Shown here: one piece after another, positions 53,895 to 64,000 of the stretch
How the letters are laid out: each line of letters opens with the position of its first letter
How positions within the stretch are numbered: position 1 is the stretch's first letter
Assembly (NCBI RefSeq): GCF_009765965.1
Contig: NZ_LMUL01000014.1
Span: forward strand, 124,001 to 188,000
Reading direction: 5' to 3'
DNA length: 64,000 nucleotides
Source: Caulobacter sp. S45
Lineage (GTDB): Bacteria > Pseudomonadota > Alphaproteobacteria > Caulobacterales > Caulobacteraceae
Notes under the pieces: generated by a model
Seen by the model: the letters and a program-made list of their open reading frames with translations, nothing else
Told to the model about the DNA's origin: nothing
The model's database searches: none
Program-made: the position numbers and the translations under genes

Positions 53895-54122
53895 TATATA
53901 GGTCCTTCGCACGATTCCCGTAATCGCGCTCCAGCGCCGAGGCTCGATCCGCCGCCCTCCGATCGAGCGAAGGCGTGTCTTCGCGTAACACGCGAAGATC
54001 AAAGCTAGCGTCCGTCGGTCCGGCAGGATCGATCCGAGGGTGGACGCAGCAAAATTTCGGCGCGCCGTCACGCGCCGTCAGGCGGATACCGCGCGGCCTG
54101 ACCCCCCGCGCAAGGGAGCATC
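53895..54122 (+). promoter_or_regulatory. rpoB leader with strong inverted repeats
   Basis: A possible -10 (TATATA, 53895-53900) has a weak -35 (TTCCAT, 53873-53878, 16-base spacer). Downstream are two perfect 8-bp inverted repeats: GCTCGATC (53942-53949) with GATCGAGC (53961-53968), and TCTTCGCG (53978-53985) with CGCGAAGA (53991-53998). No gene is present. This suggests a separate structured leader for rpoBC. Confidence 0.45.
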
Positions 54123-58214
<4,092 letters not shown>

Positions 58215-58312
58215 TCCGCTGATCACCGCCCGACATCGATATAGCGAGGGGAGGGGCCGTCAGTTCCTCCCCACCCGCTTTCCAACCTTCTGACGACAGA
58301 CTGGGAAACCTC

Positions 58313-62494
<4,182 letters not shown>

Positions 62495-62531
62495 GCGGAT
62501 ACACCGCCGACCTTCGAGGTTGAATACGAAG

Positions 62532-62566
62532 CGGCCCGGGAGAGCGATCTCCCGGGCCGTTTTCTT
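62532..62566 (+). terminator. Strong intrinsic terminator after rpoC
   Basis: A perfect 12-bp stem, CGGCCCGGGAGA (62532-62543) with TCTCCCGGGCCG (62548-62559), a GCGA loop, then TTTTCTT. It lies 37 bases after the rpoC stop and uses the same GCGA loop as the rplL-rpoB hairpin. Confidence 0.93.
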
Positions 62567-62620
62567 GAGCTGCATCGAGGGCAGGAGGGACGGGACCTAT
62601 AAGGGTGCACGCCCTCTTCA

Positions 62621-62728
62621 TCCGTCTTCCCCGGCTTGATCGGGGGACCCATGGCGCGACGCTTCCGCCGCCTCATGGGCTGACAGACCTGTTCCATGGA
62701 TCCCCCGATCAAGTCGGGGGAAGACGGA
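62621..62728. repeat. Large intergenic inverted repeat between rpoC and folD
   Basis: Arms of about 34 bases, starting TCCGTCTTCCCCGGCTTGAT at 62621 and ending AGTCGGGGGAAGACGGA at 62728, with about 40 bases between. The sequence type (GTCTTCCCCCGACTTGATCGGGGGATC) recurs between genes in related genomes. It sits between convergent units and may add a bidirectional stop. Nothing else is seen in the gap to folD. Confidence 0.7.
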
Positions 62729-62780
62729 GGGGGTCAGCTTCGGCCGGGAGATAGGCTGGCGACGAGCTCGACTGGAACCG

Positions 62781-63647
62781 TTAGGCCGCCGCGTGAGCGT
62801 TGCGCGCCCTGGCGGCCCGCAAGGTGTTCTCCATCAGGCAGGCGATGGTCATCGGACCGACACCGCCTGGAACCGGGGTGATCGCGCCCGCCACCTCGAC
62901 GGCCTCGTCAAAGGCTACATCGCCCACCGTCCGCATCTTGCCGTCGGGTTGGCGCACGCGCGTGGTGCCGACGTCGATCACCACCGCCCGCGGCTTGATC
63001 CAGTCGCCGCGCACTAGGCCGGGCTTGCCGACGGCGCTGACCAGGATGTCGGCGCCTCGGCAGATGAACTGGGTGTCGCGCGTGTGGATATGGGCCTGGG
63101 TCACCGTCGCCTGTTCGGCTAGCAGCAAGGCGGCGACCGGCTTGCCGACGATGTTGGAGCTGCCAATGACCACAGCGTGGCTGCCGGTCAGATCGGGGAC
63201 GACCGACTTGATCAGCTTCATGCATCCCAGCGGCGTGCAGGGGATCAGGCCCTCTGCACCCTGGGACAGCAGGCCGGCGTTGAGCGCATGCAGTCCGTCC
63301 ACATCCTTGGAGGGGTCCACGGCGGCCATGATGCGCAGGGTGTTCAGGTGCGCGGGCAGGGGGAGCTGGACCAGGATGCCGTCGATCTCGTCGCGCCCGT
63401 TCAGCGCGTCGATCACCGCGAGCAGCTCGACCTCGGACACGTCGGCCGGCAACAGCTTCAGTTCCGCGTGGAAGCCGACCTCCTTCGCGCGCTTGGCCTT
63501 GCCGTTGACGTAGACATGGCTGGCGGGGTCGTCACCGGCCAACACCACGGCCAGGCCCGGCGGACGGGACATGTCGACCACCGCCTTGGCCACCTCGTCC
63601 AGCACCAGTTGCGCGAGCTTTTTGCCGTCTATAATCTCGGCCGTCAT
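62781..63647 (-). CDS. folD: Bifunctional methylene-THF dehydrogenase/cyclohydrolase
   Basis: Interconverts 5,10-methylene- and 10-formyl-tetrahydrofolate with NADP+, supplying one-carbon units. The 288-residue protein has VGFHAELKLLPADVSE (the catalytic Tyr/Lys region is Y47 V-N-G-K), VQLPLPAHL, the CTPLGCMKLI motif, GSSNIVGKPVAALLL and the C-terminal TPVPGGVGPMTIACL. It starts 15 bases after the ispF stop and is probably co-transcribed with it. Confidence 0.97.
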   Translation of the reverse strand: MTAEIIDGKKLAQLVLDEVAKAVVDMSRPPGLAVVLAGDDPASHVYVNGKAKRAKEVGFHAELKLLPADVSEVELLAVIDALNGRDEIDGILVQLPLPAHLNTLRIMAAVDPSKDVDGLHALNAGLLSQGAEGLIPCTPLGCMKLIKSVVPDLTGSHAVVIGSSNIVGKPVAALLLAEQATVTQAHIHTRDTQFICRGADILVSAVGKPGLVRGDWIKPRAVVIDVGTTRVRQPDGKMRTVGDVAFDEAVEVAGAITPVPGGVGPMTIACLMENTLRAARARNAHAAA

Positions 63648-63662
63648 CTGTCCTCGCTATGG

Positions 63663-64000
63663 TTAGGCCGGCGTTTCGACCGTGGCGATGGCTTGGGCGG
63701 CAAGACCTTCGCCGCGGCCGGTGAAGCCCATCTCCTCCATGGTGGTCGCCTTCACGCTCACCCGGTCCAGCGGCAGGCCGAGCAGTTTGGCGAGGCGCTC
63801 GCGCATGGCGGCGCGGTGCGGTTTGATCTTGGGCCGTTCGCAGACCAAGGTCACGTCCACGTTCAGCAGCCGGCCGCCCTTGCGCTTCACCAGTTCCACC
63901 GCGTGCAGCAGGAACAGGTCCGAGGCCGCGCCGCGCCATTGCGGATCGGTCGGCGGGAAATGGTCGCCGATGTCGCCTTCGCCGATCGCCCCCAGGATGG
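63663..64000 (-). CDS. ispF: 2-C-methyl-D-erythritol 2,4-cyclodiphosphate synthase (5' end outside window)
   Basis: The C-terminal 112 residues of IspF, a zinc enzyme of the non-mevalonate isoprenoid pathway. Visible are [17 protein letters not shown] (binding loop), [16 protein letters not shown] and the end [26 protein letters not shown]. The frame stays open to the window edge. In many alphaproteobacteria IspF is the second half of an IspDF fusion, which cannot be tested here. Confidence 0.95.
   Translation of the reverse strand, partial: ILGAIGEGDIGDHFPPTDPQWRGAASDLFLLHAVELVKRKGGRLLNVDVTLVCERPKIKPHRAAMRERLAKLLGLPLDRVSVKATTMEEMGFTGRGEGLAAQAIATVETPA

Overview
The window is GC-rich, gene-dense DNA from an alphaproteobacterium, most likely a member of the Caulobacteraceae (Caulobacter or Phenylobacterium type). 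This rests on overall protein character, the tRNA-Trp–secE–nusG–rplKA–rplJL–rpoBC order, an ispF tail ahead of folD, and the many Gram-negative efflux and outer-membrane genes. The genus cannot be fixed from sequence alone.

Layout. (1) 1–4.7 kb: guaB (5' end outside the window)–MAPEG–rsmB–guaA, all joined by 4-nt start/stop overlaps. (2) 4.7–18 kb: a mixed region with a frameshifted exported two-repeat protein, TetR, ArsC-like, AraC and divergent SDR genes, a 1134-residue GH18–deacetylase–glycosyltransferase fusion, an unknown polytopic membrane protein, dusB, an SDR and a LysR regulator. (3) 17.4–20.3 kb: a Tat-exported oxalate-decarboxylase-like bicupin, an NRAMP-related transporter with an altered metal site, and a 64-residue membrane protein. 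(4) 20.3–38.6 kb: an aromatic-acid island: pobA with a divergent AraC regulator, an aldolase plus MFS transporter, an AaeB/AaeX/AaeA/NodT efflux set, the pcaF-H-G-B-(D+C) protocatechuate operon with a divergent IclR regulator and a PcaU-type operator, then a GntR regulator and vanA. (5) 38.6–49.7 kb: a ZIP transporter, then a valine/isobutyrate degradation operon (mmsA, acyl-CoA dehydrogenase, HIBYL-CoA hydrolase, mmsB, enoyl-CoA hydratase, two thioesterases) with a divergent LysR, and an acetoacetate/hydroxybutyrate group (3-hydroxybutyrate dehydrogenase, acetoacetate decarboxylase, patatin). (6) 49.9–62.6 kb: the core transcription/translation block, including an L1-type leader, a good promoter before rplJ, a terminator-like hairpin between rplL and rpoB, and a strong terminator after rpoC. 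(7) 62.6–64 kb: folD and the end of ispF or an ispDF fusion.

How the genes fit together. Vanillate (VanA) and 4-hydroxybenzoate (PobA) both converge on protocatechuate. The pca operon takes this to 3-oxoadipate and, through PcaF, from 3-oxoadipyl-CoA to acetyl-CoA and succinyl-CoA. The CoA transferase PcaIJ and the VanA reductase VanB are not in the window. The AaeB-type pump would relieve aromatic-acid stress. The mms operon covers valine breakdown from isobutyryl-CoA to propionyl-CoA.

The least explained parts are the bicupin/NRAMP-like/small-protein locus, the aldolase plus MFS pair inside the aromatic island, the triple-domain polysaccharide enzyme, and the frameshifted repeat protein. 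I saw no CRISPR array, insertion sequence, prophage or rRNA gene.
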